The notes beneath the pieces are model-generated. The model was not told the DNA's origin and did no database searches. It saw only the letters and a program-made list of their open reading frames with translations. DNA of 33,582 bases, from positions 1-33,582 of the forward strand of contig NTJP01000002.1 in NCBI GenBank assembly GCA_002457145.1, written 5' to 3'. The position numbers were made by a program, and so were the translations under genes. Below, piece after piece: positions 1 through 7,732 of the stretch. The stretch is from Marine Group II euryarchaeote MED-G38. GTDB lineage: Archaea; Thermoplasmatota; Poseidoniia; Poseidoniales; Thalassarchaeaceae. Position 1 is the stretch's first letter. Each line of letters starts with the position of its first letter.

Positions 1-230
1 CTCACGAACATAAAGAAGAACTTCGTAAAGCAGGTCATAGAAAAGGTATTTCTGAACTCGAAAAATTATTGAACCAGCGTGATGAGTTAGATGTTAGAAT
101 TAGAGAACTATCTAACGAATTAGAAAGAGTTGGCTTTTGGTCCAGCAGAGATGGAGGAGGAATCTTTCCTTCATTTTGGATTACCGATAATGACCCAGAA
201 ATAATTGATTACAACTCTTCAGGATCTTAA
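1..230 (+). CDS. C-terminal fragment of an unrecognised coiled-coil protein (5' end outside window)
   Basis: An open frame enters from the left edge and ends at TAA 228-230, leaving about 75 residues. The first 45 or so visible residues are rich in Lys, Glu, Leu and Arg with heptad-like spacing (for example ELEKLLNQRDEL and IRELSNELERV) and probably form a coiled coil. A glycine- and aromatic-rich stretch follows (GFWSSRDGGGIF, then FPSFW) and an acidic end. I do not recognise the family from this fragment. The gene runs towards tRNA-Gln on the opposite strand, whose CCA end lies only 5 bases beyond the stop codon. Base composition and codon use match the neighbours, so this looks like the true end of a real gene. 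Confidence 0.6.
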   Translation, partial: HEHKEELRKAGHRKGISELEKLLNQRDELDVRIRELSNELERVGFWSSRDGGGIFPSFWITDNDPEIIDYNSSGS

Positions 231-235
231 GAAAT

Positions 236-311
236 TGGTAGTCCCTCCCGGATTCGAACCAGGGTCGTGGGATCCAGAACCCCACATGATGGACCACTAC
301 ACTAAGGGACT
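236..311 (-). tRNA. tRNA-Gln, anticodon CTG, with encoded CCA
   Basis: The reverse complement folds as a cloverleaf. A perfect 7-bp acceptor stem pairs 305-311 (AGTCCCT) with 240-246 (AGGGACT), followed by discriminator A at 239 and an encoded CCA at 236-238. The T arm is CCTGG / TTCGAAT / CCGGG. The anticodon stem TGGGG/TCCCA (one G-T pair) encloses the loop TTCTGGA, placing anticodon CTG at 275-277, which reads CAG (Gln). The D stem is short and includes a wobble pair, and the variable loop has 4 bases. There is no intron. In archaea this tRNA is normally charged with Glu and amidated by GatDE, and a partial gatD lies at the other end of this window. Confidence 0.93.
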
Positions 312-369
312 ATACTTAGTCCGAGATGGGTTTTCTATTTCAACAAATCCGAATCTACTATTTTATCTA

Positions 370-1404
370 TCAGGATCCTCTAAATCTAGCATTAACTTTC
401 ACTAGACTTTGTTCATTAGGTCGACCTTCTTCTTCATTAAGTTGTGACAATGGAGTATCCGTAAGTCCTAATGTTTCAGTAGTGGTTGGTATACTTCCAT
501 TATAATACAATAATCCTGTCACATGTTTATCATTTTTTTCTGCTTCATGTACTGCAGCAAGAGCTGAAACCACATTTGTTGTATCATGATTAGAGCCTAT
601 TGTTTCAAGAATTATCTTGGAACCATCAAATAATTCAATTTCCCTATATTGTCCTTCTGGAATATCTACTTCTTCTATTGGCGAATAATGAGATATATAA
701 TCCACAATATGCAATACTTCATCGTTTTCCTTTACATAATTATAAGATTTGTATGATTCATCATTATTTGCAAAAGTGACGCAGGGAGATATGACATCAA
801 TTATTGCCATCCCTTTGTGACTCATTGCGGCACGTATCAAAGCTGTAAGCTGTTTTTTACTTCCTGAGAACGATCGTGCTACAAAACCACATCCAAGATT
901 TAACGCCATTGCACAAAGATCAATCGGATTTTGAGAATTTATAGAACCCTTCTTTTTCTTTGATCCTTTTTCTACTGTAGCACTGTATTGTCCTTTGGTT
1001 AATCCATACACGCCATTATTTTCAATAATGTATACCATATCCAAATTTCTGCGTATCGCATGAACAAACTGCCCCATTCCGATACTTGCGGTATCTCCAT
1101 CGCCGGAAACTGCAATAAACGCCAAATCTTTATTCACCATATTCGCCCCAGTTGTGACTGATGGCATTCTGCCATGGACCGTGTTAAATCCATGACTTTT
1201 CCCCAAAAAGTAAGCGGGAGTTTTTGATGAACAACCTATTCCACTCATTTTTGCTATACCTTCTGGAGGTAGTCCATTTTCCCAAGCAGCTTGTATGATG
1301 ACATTAGATATTTGATCATGACCACAACCAGGACATAAGGATGATTTACCTCCTTTATACTCTGATTTTTCAAGATCTATCACATTTAATTTAACAATCG
1401 CCAT
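370..1404 (-). CDS. korB: 2-oxoacid (2-oxoglutarate-type):ferredoxin oxidoreductase, beta subunit
   Basis: This 344-residue protein is the thiamine-diphosphate and iron-sulfur subunit of a two-subunit 2-oxoacid:ferredoxin oxidoreductase, which decarboxylates a 2-oxoacid to its acyl-CoA and reduces ferredoxin in the cytoplasm. The TPP/Mg motif is visible at residues 101-109 (GDGDTASIG) and 129-134 (ENNGVYG region). Four cysteines expected for the single [4Fe-4S] cluster are present: C24 and C27 in CPGCGH, C58 in GIGCSSK, and C208 in SPCVTF. Length is normal for the family. The ATG at 1404-1402 overlaps the korA stop by one base (TAATG), and a strong Shine-Dalgarno GGAGGA (1411-1416) lies 6 bases upstream, so the two subunits are translationally coupled. 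The exact substrate (2-oxoglutarate versus a range of oxoacids) cannot be settled from sequence. Confidence 0.93.
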   Translation of the reverse strand: MAIVKLNVIDLEKSEYKGGKSSLCPGCGHDQISNVIIQAAWENGLPPEGIAKMSGIGCSSKTPAYFLGKSHGFNTVHGRMPSVTTGANMVNKDLAFIAVSGDGDTASIGMGQFVHAIRRNLDMVYIIENNGVYGLTKGQYSATVEKGSKKKKGSINSQNPIDLCAMALNLGCGFVARSFSGSKKQLTALIRAAMSHKGMAIIDVISPCVTFANNDESYKSYNYVKENDEVLHIVDYISHYSPIEEVDIPEGQYREIELFDGSKIILETIGSNHDTTNVVSALAAVHEAEKNDKHVTGLLYYNGSIPTTTETLGLTDTPLSQLNEEEGRPNEQSLVKVNARFRGS

Positions 1405-3185
1405 TACATCTCCTCCAATACGTTAACAATTTTCTCAGAATAAAGTCTTGCCCTTGGAGGCATACCATCACTATATGCTACGCTATGTAACTTACCAAGA
1501 AGTGAAGTAGGTAATTCTTTTCTCAATATTCCAAATAGTTGGCCATCTCTATTCATTTCTAGTACAATATTTTGATTATGTCTAGATATGAACGACTCTA
1601 CTTCGGAATGATAAGGGAGAGCTCTAACTCTACAAGTACTTACTGAAAGGCCTTTAGATTCTAAAATATCATCAATTTCTTTGATTGTATTCTCCATTGA
1701 GCCATAAAAAATTATTCCTAACTCTTTTCTCTCTTCTTCACGAAGTATGGGGGCCGGAAGATCATCTCTAGATCCGTCAATTTTCCTTTTAAGTCTCTCC
1801 ATGGTTTTCTGATAAACTATTGGATCTTCAGAATAAATGCCATCCTCATCATGACCAGTTCCACGATATAATATTGGGTCTATTCCACTTCCAGGCAAGG
1901 TTCTGTAAGGTATTCCATCTCCATCAACATCTCTATATCTGCCATAATTTGGTACAGCATCCAATTCTTTTTGATTCCGAATTAACTTTCCCCTATCCAT
2001 TTTCGTTTCAGGATATACAAAACCTTCAGTTGGCCACCTATTCATTCCTAAATCTAAGTCACTAAATCCAAAGATCATAGTCTGATATTTTTCCGCATAA
2101 TCAAAAGCACGCCAACCAAATTCAAAACACTCATCTACAGTTCCTGGTATTAGGACTATATGTTGGGTATCTCCGTGACTTGCTTCATATAACATAGATA
2201 AATCACCTTGTTGTGTTCTTGTTGGCAATCCGGTCGAAGGGCCAACTCTATTAACGTCCCAAATAACTCCTGGAACTTCAGCAAAATATGATAATCCAAT
2301 AAATTCTGACATTAACGATATTCCCGGGCCACTTGTACATGTCATTCCTCTTCCTCCTGCCCAACCTGCGCCCAAAACCATGCCTGCAGCAGCCAATTCA
2401 TCTTCTGCTTGTATTACAGCACAAGTTATGCCACCATCTTTTGCTGTACGTAACTCTGGTAACCATTTAATGATCCCTTCTGCAACTGAAGAAGATGGAG
2501 TAATTGGATACCATGATAGCATATTTATTCCTCCATATACAGAACCGAGTGCAGTAGCCTCATTTCCTTCGATTAGAAATGTATCAGGATTTTTTGTTCT
2601 GGATTCAGCTTTAAATTCTGTTTCAATATTCCAATTTTCTGCTGCAAATGCAATCCCTTCATTTATGGCTTGCATATTCATTTCGATAGCTTTTTCTTTA
2701 CCTTTAAATTGAGATTCAACCGCCTTTATTACATCATCCACATTTATTCCAAGTATGTGTGCCAATCCGCCCACATAATACATATTAGCCATCAATTTAG
2801 CCATTTTTGGATTAATTTTTCTTGCCATTTTTGTCATAGGCATTCCAAATGCTAAACAATCTTCTCTTTCAATAGGAAGTTTGACATCTTCATTGTAGAT
2901 TATTATCGTCCCTGATTCAAGTGCTGCTACATCCTTAGCCCATGTATCTTTATTCATTATTATCTGAATATCTGTCTTATCACCTGGGGCTTGATAACCA
3001 GCTTCACTTGCACGTATTATAAACCAAGTAGGAAGACCTGAAATATTGCTTGGAAATAAATTTTTTCCACTAACTGGAATACCCATTTCAAACATTGTAT
3101 GTAGTATAATCAGATTAGAAGATTGCGAACCGGTACCATTAGCAGTAGCAATATTTATTACAAAATTATTCACATTTGAATTCAT
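1404..3185 (-). CDS. korA: 2-oxoacid (2-oxoglutarate-type):ferredoxin oxidoreductase, fused gamma-alpha subunit
   Basis: Partner of korB. About 590 residues carry a gamma domain at the N terminus (roughly residues 8-190, including NGTGSQSSNL, which contacts CoA in the family) fused to the alpha pyrimidine-binding domain (YPITPSS at about 226-232, TSGPGISLMSE near 284-294). This gamma-alpha fusion is the usual archaeal and actinobacterial KorA form. The frame stays open to a GTG at 3203, but I prefer ATG 3185 because AGGA (3192-3195) sits 6 bases before it, whereas the GTG has no ribosome site. The gene precedes korB in a one-base-overlap operon. With aconitase nearby this points to a TCA cycle that uses ferredoxin rather than NAD at the 2-oxoglutarate step (inference). 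The 120-base gap upstream is shared with the divergent cyclophilin gene. Confidence 0.93.
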   Translation of the reverse strand: MNSNVNNFVINIATANGTGSQSSNLIILHTMFEMGIPVSGKNLFPSNISGLPTWFIIRASEAGYQAPGDKTDIQIIMNKDTWAKDVAALESGTIIIYNEDVKLPIEREDCLAFGMPMTKMARKINPKMAKLMANMYYVGGLAHILGINVDDVIKAVESQFKGKEKAIEMNMQAINEGIAFAAENWNIETEFKAESRTKNPDTFLIEGNEATALGSVYGGINMLSWYPITPSSSVAEGIIKWLPELRTAKDGGITCAVIQAEDELAAAGMVLGAGWAGGRGMTCTSGPGISLMSEFIGLSYFAEVPGVIWDVNRVGPSTGLPTRTQQGDLSMLYEASHGDTQHIVLIPGTVDECFEFGWRAFDYAEKYQTMIFGFSDLDLGMNRWPTEGFVYPETKMDRGKLIRNQKELDAVPNYGRYRDVDGDGIPYRTLPGSGIDPILYRGTGHDEDGIYSEDPIVYQKTMERLKRKIDGSRDDLPAPILREEERKELGIIFYGSMENTIKEIDDILESKGLSVSTCRVRALPYHSEVESFISRHNQNIVLEMNRDGQLFGILRKELPTSLLGKLHSVAYSDGMPPRARLYSEKIVNVLEEM

Positions 3186-3325
3186 CTTTTTTCCTGACTC
3201 CACTTCAATGACTGAGTAGGACCTTACTCACTAACTATCTTGCGGGCAAGTAAAGGCTTTAGCCATTACCATTAAGATTTCTTTTTTGCTATTTAATATG
3301 AGTATTGTTTCCGTTGGCATTTTGA

Positions 3326-4426
3326 ATGATTAGTTGTCCGCAGGGTACAATGCCAGCATCGGAGACTCTACAAAAAGCCTGGGATGAAGCCAATTCTCTA
3401 ATAGAAAATGGTGAACCAGAGAAGGCACTAGGAATACTTAGAGATGTTGCTTGGTCAGAATGTAAGAACGATACACAAAGATCTCAAACATCTCGTTATG
3501 CTGCTGATGCAGGTATGCTCTGGGGTGAAATGGATGCCAACGCTCAAAAGAAGAGATGGCAAAAAGCGTACAAGAATTATAAAACATCATTAGATTTCAA
3601 TCCAAAAGATAAAGAAACAAGGAGAAGAATGAATAAACTAGCCTCAATGATGGATGAAAATGGAATATCCATAAACAGCGGCTTCCAGATGTTTAGCGAA
3701 GGTAACCCAACTCCTATTGGAATACTTACGATAGTTGTGGCATCTATGATTTTCCTAACATCTTTCAAAGTCGTTACGGAAGCAATCGATCCTGAAGGTA
3801 TCGGTTTATGGAATGCGCTTTCTGGAGATGACTCTTCAAATATTGTTTTAATGAATAGTACTGTAGTTTTAGAGATATCGTATGTAGATTCATCAGATAC
3901 TCGTATTGATGTTGATGTTGAAATCGAAATGAAGCCGGATTTTGCTCCAATACATGTTGAAAATTTTCTAAAACTAACTTCTGATGGGAAATATGATAAC
4001 ACTGAATTTCACAGAATTATTGATGATTTTATGATTCAAGGAGGAGATATAGATCATTTAGAGGGAAGGGGCGGCTATGCTGGACAATGGTTTGGTTTCT
4101 GTGATGGTCAAGCAAGAAATTCTTCTGATGATTGCGATTCTAGTTCATGGACTATCCCTGATGAAACATCATCTGAAAATCCAGGACTATTACATGAAAG
4201 TTGTACAATTTCGATGGCCAAAACTAGCCCACCAAATACTGGAGGAAGTCAATTCTTTTTGATTCCAGAAGATAGTGAACCTCATCACTTAGATGGAGTA
4301 CACACGGTATTCGGAGAAATAGTTAGTGGCTGTAATCATATTACTGCAATAAGTGAAGTACCAACTACTGGCTCAGACAATCCGGTCAATACTGTCCAGT
4401 TGAAAAACGCATATATTATGATGTAG
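3326..4426 (+). CDS. Membrane-anchored cyclophilin-type peptidyl-prolyl isomerase with TPR-like N-terminal region
   Basis: The 366-residue protein has three parts. Residues 12-105 form helices with TPR-like character. One membrane segment covers about 131-148. A cyclophilin domain covers about 175-366. In the cyclophilin domain the catalytic Arg is R230 in FHRIIDDFMIQGGD, GSQFF (308-311) supplies the pocket Phe, and the HxVFG loop supplies H326. The position of the CypA Trp (W in WLDGKH) is H321 here, a replacement common outside the cyclosporin-sensitive group. Cyclophilins speed up proline cis-trans isomerisation in folding proteins. The single anchor should place this domain outside the membrane and the TPR-like part inside (inference). 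A TATA-like ATTTAATA at 3291-3298 suits a short leader before ATG 3326. ATG 3350, with AGGG just before it, is an alternative start. Confidence 0.88.
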   Translation: MISCPQGTMPASETLQKAWDEANSLIENGEPEKALGILRDVAWSECKNDTQRSQTSRYAADAGMLWGEMDANAQKKRWQKAYKNYKTSLDFNPKDKETRRRMNKLASMMDENGISINSGFQMFSEGNPTPIGILTIVVASMIFLTSFKVVTEAIDPEGIGLWNALSGDDSSNIVLMNSTVVLEISYVDSSDTRIDVDVEIEMKPDFAPIHVENFLKLTSDGKYDNTEFHRIIDDFMIQGGDIDHLEGRGGYAGQWFGFCDGQARNSSDDCDSSSWTIPDETSSENPGLLHESCTISMAKTSPPNTGGSQFFLIPEDSEPHHLDGVHTVFGEIVSGCNHITAISEVPTTGSDNPVNTVQLKNAYIMM

Positions 4427-4457
4427 AAGTAATTTCCTGAATAGTAGAGTTAAAATT

Positions 4458-4467
4458 ACTTTATGTT
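4458..4467 (+). promoter_or_regulatory. TATA-like box of the aconitase gene
   Basis: ACTTTATGTT has its TTTATG core 24-29 bases before the ATG at 4489. This spacing would place transcription start at or beside the start codon (leaderless mRNA), and no Shine-Dalgarno is visible. The near-identical ACATTTATGTT stands at the same distance before the gene at 7218. Confidence 0.5.
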
Positions 4468-4488
4468 CCCGCATACTTTGAGAGCCAT

Positions 4489-7176
4489 ATGAGTGCTAAA
4501 AATCCGTTTGAGTCTTTATCGAGATTTGAAACTAATGATGGTCAATATTCTGAATATTTGAGATTACAAAAATTAGAAGAACTAGGCCACTGTAATTTGG
4601 ATAATCTCCCTTTTACTATTAGGATACTTTTGGAATCTGCATTAAGGAATTGTGATGACTTCCTTATAAAAGAAGATGATGTTATTCGTATTGCATCATG
4701 GTCTCCAAACATGATTCCAGAAGAAATACCCTTTAGTCCAAGTAGGGTATTACTTCAAGATTTTACAGGCGTTCCAGCTGTCGTAGATATAGCGGCCTTG
4801 AGAGATGCTATGGTTGAATTAGGAGGAGATCCAGAAAAAGTTAATCCCCAAGTCCCAGTTGATTTAGTTATCGATCATTCTGTCCAAGTAGATTTTTCTG
4901 GTCTTTTTCCTGATGCTAAGGAACGTAATCTTGATATTGAGTACCAGAGAAATATGGAGAGATATAAATTCCTCAAATGGGGTCAAAATTCATTAGATAA
5001 TTTCAGAGCAGTCCCTCCTGGAAGGGGTATCGTCCATCAAGTAAATCTTGAGTGGATAGCATCTGTAGCTATGGAGGAAAATGATGTTTGGTTTCCAGAT
5101 TCTTTAGTTGGTACTGACTCGCATACAACCATGATAAACGGGCTAGGAGTTTTAGGCTGGGGTGTTGGAGGAATCGAAGCAGAAGCAGTAATGCTCGGTC
5201 AACCAATTTACATGCTACTTCCTGAGGTCGTTGGATTCAAATTAACAGGTAAATTAAGTCCCGGAGTTACTGCTACTGATATGACTCTCAGGATTGTAGA
5301 AATGTTACGTAAACATGATTGTGTAGGTAAATTTGTTGAATTCTACGGCCCGGGAGTTTCCAATCTAAATCTTCCTGACAGAGCAACAATTGCTAACATG
5401 GCTCCTGAATATGGTGCAACTTGTGGTTTTTTCCCAGTGGATGATAAAACTCTAGATTATATGAAACTTTCAGGTAGAGATTTAAATCACGTAGACAATG
5501 TCAAAAGATATTTAGAAAATCAAGGATTATTTCTAACAAAAGATACTAAGGAGCCTACCTTCACATCCTCCATTTCTCTGGATTTATCAGAGGTAATTCC
5601 TGCTATGGCAGGGCCTAAGAGGCCCCAAGATAGAGTTAATTTATCAGATATGAAATCTCATTTTAAATCCTCATTAAATTCACCATTAGGTTACCAAGGC
5701 CATGGTATTGCGATTAAAAATAATAATGATAAATCAAATATTCAAGGTACTGTAGATAATTTAAAACATGGTGATGTAGTGATTGCCGCGATTACAAGCT
5801 GTACAAACACTAGCAATCCAAGCGTTATGATGTCTGCAGGTTTGTTAGCAAGAAATGCTCGTAATATGGGCCTTGAAATAAAACCATGGGTTAAACCAAG
5901 TTTAGCCCCAGGCAGTAGAGTTGTAACGGAATATTATGATGCTGCAGGCTTAACCGAAGATCTTTCTTCTTTGGGATTCAACGTAGTTGGTTATGGGTGT
6001 ACAACATGCATAGGAAATTCTGGACCCCTCGATCCAAAGATAGAATCTGCTATTGATAAATCCAATTTGATTGTAGGAAGTGTACTATCCGGTAATAGGA
6101 ATTTCGAAGGGAGAATACATCAAAAAGTTAAGGCCAACTATCTTGCTAGTCCACCTTTAGTGGTTGCATACGCATTGGCAGGTACTTTGGATTTTGATTT
6201 TAAATCCGATCCACTTGGTTTTTCAGATTCTGGAGTTCCAATAATGCTTGCCGATATATGGCCGTCCGATGAAGAAATTAACGCAGTAATTTCAAAAGTT
6301 ATTACTCCTGAAATGTTTAAGAAAAGATATGAAGATATTCTTGAAGAGCCAAGATGGGAATCAATACCAAGTAAAAAATCTGCACAATATGATTGGGACA
6401 TTTCATCAACATACGTCCGCTTGCCTACATTTTTTGATGGAATAAAAGAAAAGCCAGAAGATGTAGAGGGAATAGAAAATGCTAGAGTATTATTGAAATT
6501 AGGGGATTCAATAACAACTGATCATATCAGTCCGGCTGGAGCATTCTCTTCTCATGGGCCGGCAGGGAGATATTTGACAGAAAAAGGAGTCGAACCCCGG
6601 GATTTTAACTCCTTTGGAAGTAGACGCGGTAATCATGAAGTAATGATGCGTGGTACCTTTGCAAATGTTCGAATAAGAAATGAATTAGCACCCGGAACTG
6701 AAGGGGGAATCACAAATTATCTCCCATCAAATGAAATAATTTCAATATATGAGGCCAGTGAGAGATATCAAAATACAAATACACCATTAGTTGTCTTAGC
6801 AGGTTCTCAATATGGAACAGGAAGTAGTAGAGACTGGGCTGCAAAAGGAACTTTATTATTAGGTGTAAAAGCAGTTATCGCGACATCATTTGAGAGGATT
6901 CACCGCTCTAACCTTGTAGGAATGGGGGTTCTTCCTTTGACATTCATAGACGGTGAAGATGCAAATATGTTAGGATTAGATGGTACGGAATTTTTTGATA
7001 TCCCAATTTCCACATCAATAGCGCCACTTTCTATGATTAAAGTAACGGCTACTAAAATAGATGGTTCTAAAATAGAATTTGATGCTAAAGTACGACTTGA
7101 TACATCAGTTGAAGCAGAATATTTCAGAAATGGCGGAATATTACAAACTGTCTTGAGAAATTTAGCTAAAAAATAA
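4489..7176 (+). CDS. acnA: Aconitate hydratase (AcnA/IRP1 type)
   Basis: This 895-residue enzyme interconverts citrate and isocitrate in the TCA cycle. The three [4Fe-4S] ligands are C438 in SCTNTSNP and C504 and C507 in GCTTCIGNSGP. Other family signatures are DHSVQVD, GTDSHTTMINGLG, GDSITTDHISPAGA, the substrate-binding SFGSRRGNHEVM, and the C-terminal swivel-domain motif GSSRDWAAKG. Length and order of domains (catalytic domains 1-3, linker, swivel domain) match the AcnA/IRP1 branch rather than AcnB or the short archaeal homoaconitase type. It is a single gene, not split into two subunits. It lies downstream of the cyclophilin gene with its own TATA-like box, so it is probably transcribed separately. 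Confidence 0.97.
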   Translation: MSAKNPFESLSRFETNDGQYSEYLRLQKLEELGHCNLDNLPFTIRILLESALRNCDDFLIKEDDVIRIASWSPNMIPEEIPFSPSRVLLQDFTGVPAVVDIAALRDAMVELGGDPEKVNPQVPVDLVIDHSVQVDFSGLFPDAKERNLDIEYQRNMERYKFLKWGQNSLDNFRAVPPGRGIVHQVNLEWIASVAMEENDVWFPDSLVGTDSHTTMINGLGVLGWGVGGIEAEAVMLGQPIYMLLPEVVGFKLTGKLSPGVTATDMTLRIVEMLRKHDCVGKFVEFYGPGVSNLNLPDRATIANMAPEYGATCGFFPVDDKTLDYMKLSGRDLNHVDNVKRYLENQGLFLTKDTKEPTFTSSISLDLSEVIPAMAGPKRPQDRVNLSDMKSHFKSSLNSPLGYQGHGIAIKNNNDKSNIQGTVDNLKHGDVVIAAITSCTNTSNPSVMMSAGLLARNARNMGLEIKPWVKPSLAPGSRVVTEYYDAAGLTEDLSSLGFNVVGYGCTTCIGNSGPLDPKIESAIDKSNLIVGSVLSGNRNFEGRIHQKVKANYLASPPLVVAYALAGTLDFDFKSDPLGFSDSGVPIMLADIWPSDEEINAVISKVITPEMFKKRYEDILEEPRWESIPSKKSAQYDWDISSTYVRLPTFFDGIKEKPEDVEGIENARVLLKLGDSITTDHISPAGAFSSHGPAGRYLTEKGVEPRDFNSFGSRRGNHEVMMRGTFANVRIRNELAPGTEGGITNYLPSNEIISIYEASERYQNTNTPLVVLAGSQYGTGSSRDWAAKGTLLLGVKAVIATSFERIHRSNLVGMGVLPLTFIDGEDANMLGLDGTEFFDIPISTSIAPLSMIKVTATKIDGSKIEFDAKVRLDTSVEAEYFRNGGILQTVLRNLAKK

Positions 7177-7184
7177 TTAGAGAG

Positions 7185-7195
7185 ACATTTATGTT
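7185..7195 (+). promoter_or_regulatory. TATA-like box upstream of the 155-residue unknown protein
   Basis: ACATTTATGTT has its TTTATG core 25-30 bases before ATG 7218, matching the element before aconitase in both sequence and distance. A GAGG at 7207-7210 lies 7 bases before the ATG, so a short leader with a ribosome site is also possible. Confidence 0.45.
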
Positions 7196-7217
7196 GTAGT
7201 GCAAGTGAGGATAATAC

Positions 7218-7685
7218 ATGAGCGAAGTTGAAGAAGGTGAAGAAGGAGAAAATACCTCCTCTTTACCGGGGCCCCCTCCAAATCCATCAAGCATACCCTC
7301 CGTTGTTAGGGCAGTCGGAAATTTGGACCTAAATTCTAAAGTCGATGAATTAGGATTTTCTAAAAAGACTGAGCCGAATATAAATGCTATTATTGAATTT
7401 TTAAATGAAGTTGAAATGCCACTTCCATTATCAAATAATCTATCTGGTGACCCTCAAGCAGAATCTTGGCTACAATTATTGATGACTTTAGTTGTGAGGG
7501 AACATGGCCACTCCTCTTTACCTATCAGTTCAATCGAGAAGGCAATAGGTGAAAAGATGAATCGTGAAGGAGTAGAACTAGAGATTTTCTTAGATAGGCT
7601 CTGGATAATGGGGAGATTGGAAAGAATTTATGGTGGTGCAGAAGTCCAATATTCTCCAAATCCTAGTTGGTTAGAATCTCAGTAA
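7218..7685 (+). CDS. Unknown small acidic protein with possible C-terminal winged helix
   Basis: I do not recognise this 155-residue protein. Residues 1-27 are very acidic and then proline-rich (EVEEGEEGE, then PGPPPNPSS), likely disordered. Residues 50-95 look helical. Residues 100-148 (from LPISSIEKAIGEK through the LDRLWIMGRLERIY stretch to VQYSPNP) have the helix-helix-helix-hairpin rhythm of a winged-helix domain. There is no signal peptide or membrane segment. It lies between aconitase and the giant surface protein, both on the same strand, about 40 bases after the former and 47 before the latter. Its codon use matches the neighbours. A DNA-binding or complex-assembly role is only a guess from the possible winged helix. 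Confidence 0.72.
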   Translation: MSEVEEGEEGENTSSLPGPPPNPSSIPSVVRAVGNLDLNSKVDELGFSKKTEPNINAIIEFLNEVEMPLPLSNNLSGDPQAESWLQLLMTLVVREHGHSSLPISSIEKAIGEKMNREGVELEIFLDRLWIMGRLERIYGGAEVQYSPNPSWLESQ

Positions 7686-7732
7686 AATACTTATTTTTTC
7701 CTAATCAGAATGCAATAAGGCATAATAATAAG

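Noticed and set aside
205-405. A 66-codon frame on the plus strand with the peptide VVPPGFEPGS
   Set aside because: This is translation across the tRNA-Gln gene; PGFEPGS-type peptides are the known false product of reading the T arm of a tRNA.
7667-7732. A longer start for the giant surface protein
   Set aside because: It overlaps the end of the previous gene and its T-rich promoter-like stretch, and the signal peptide lies further downstream.
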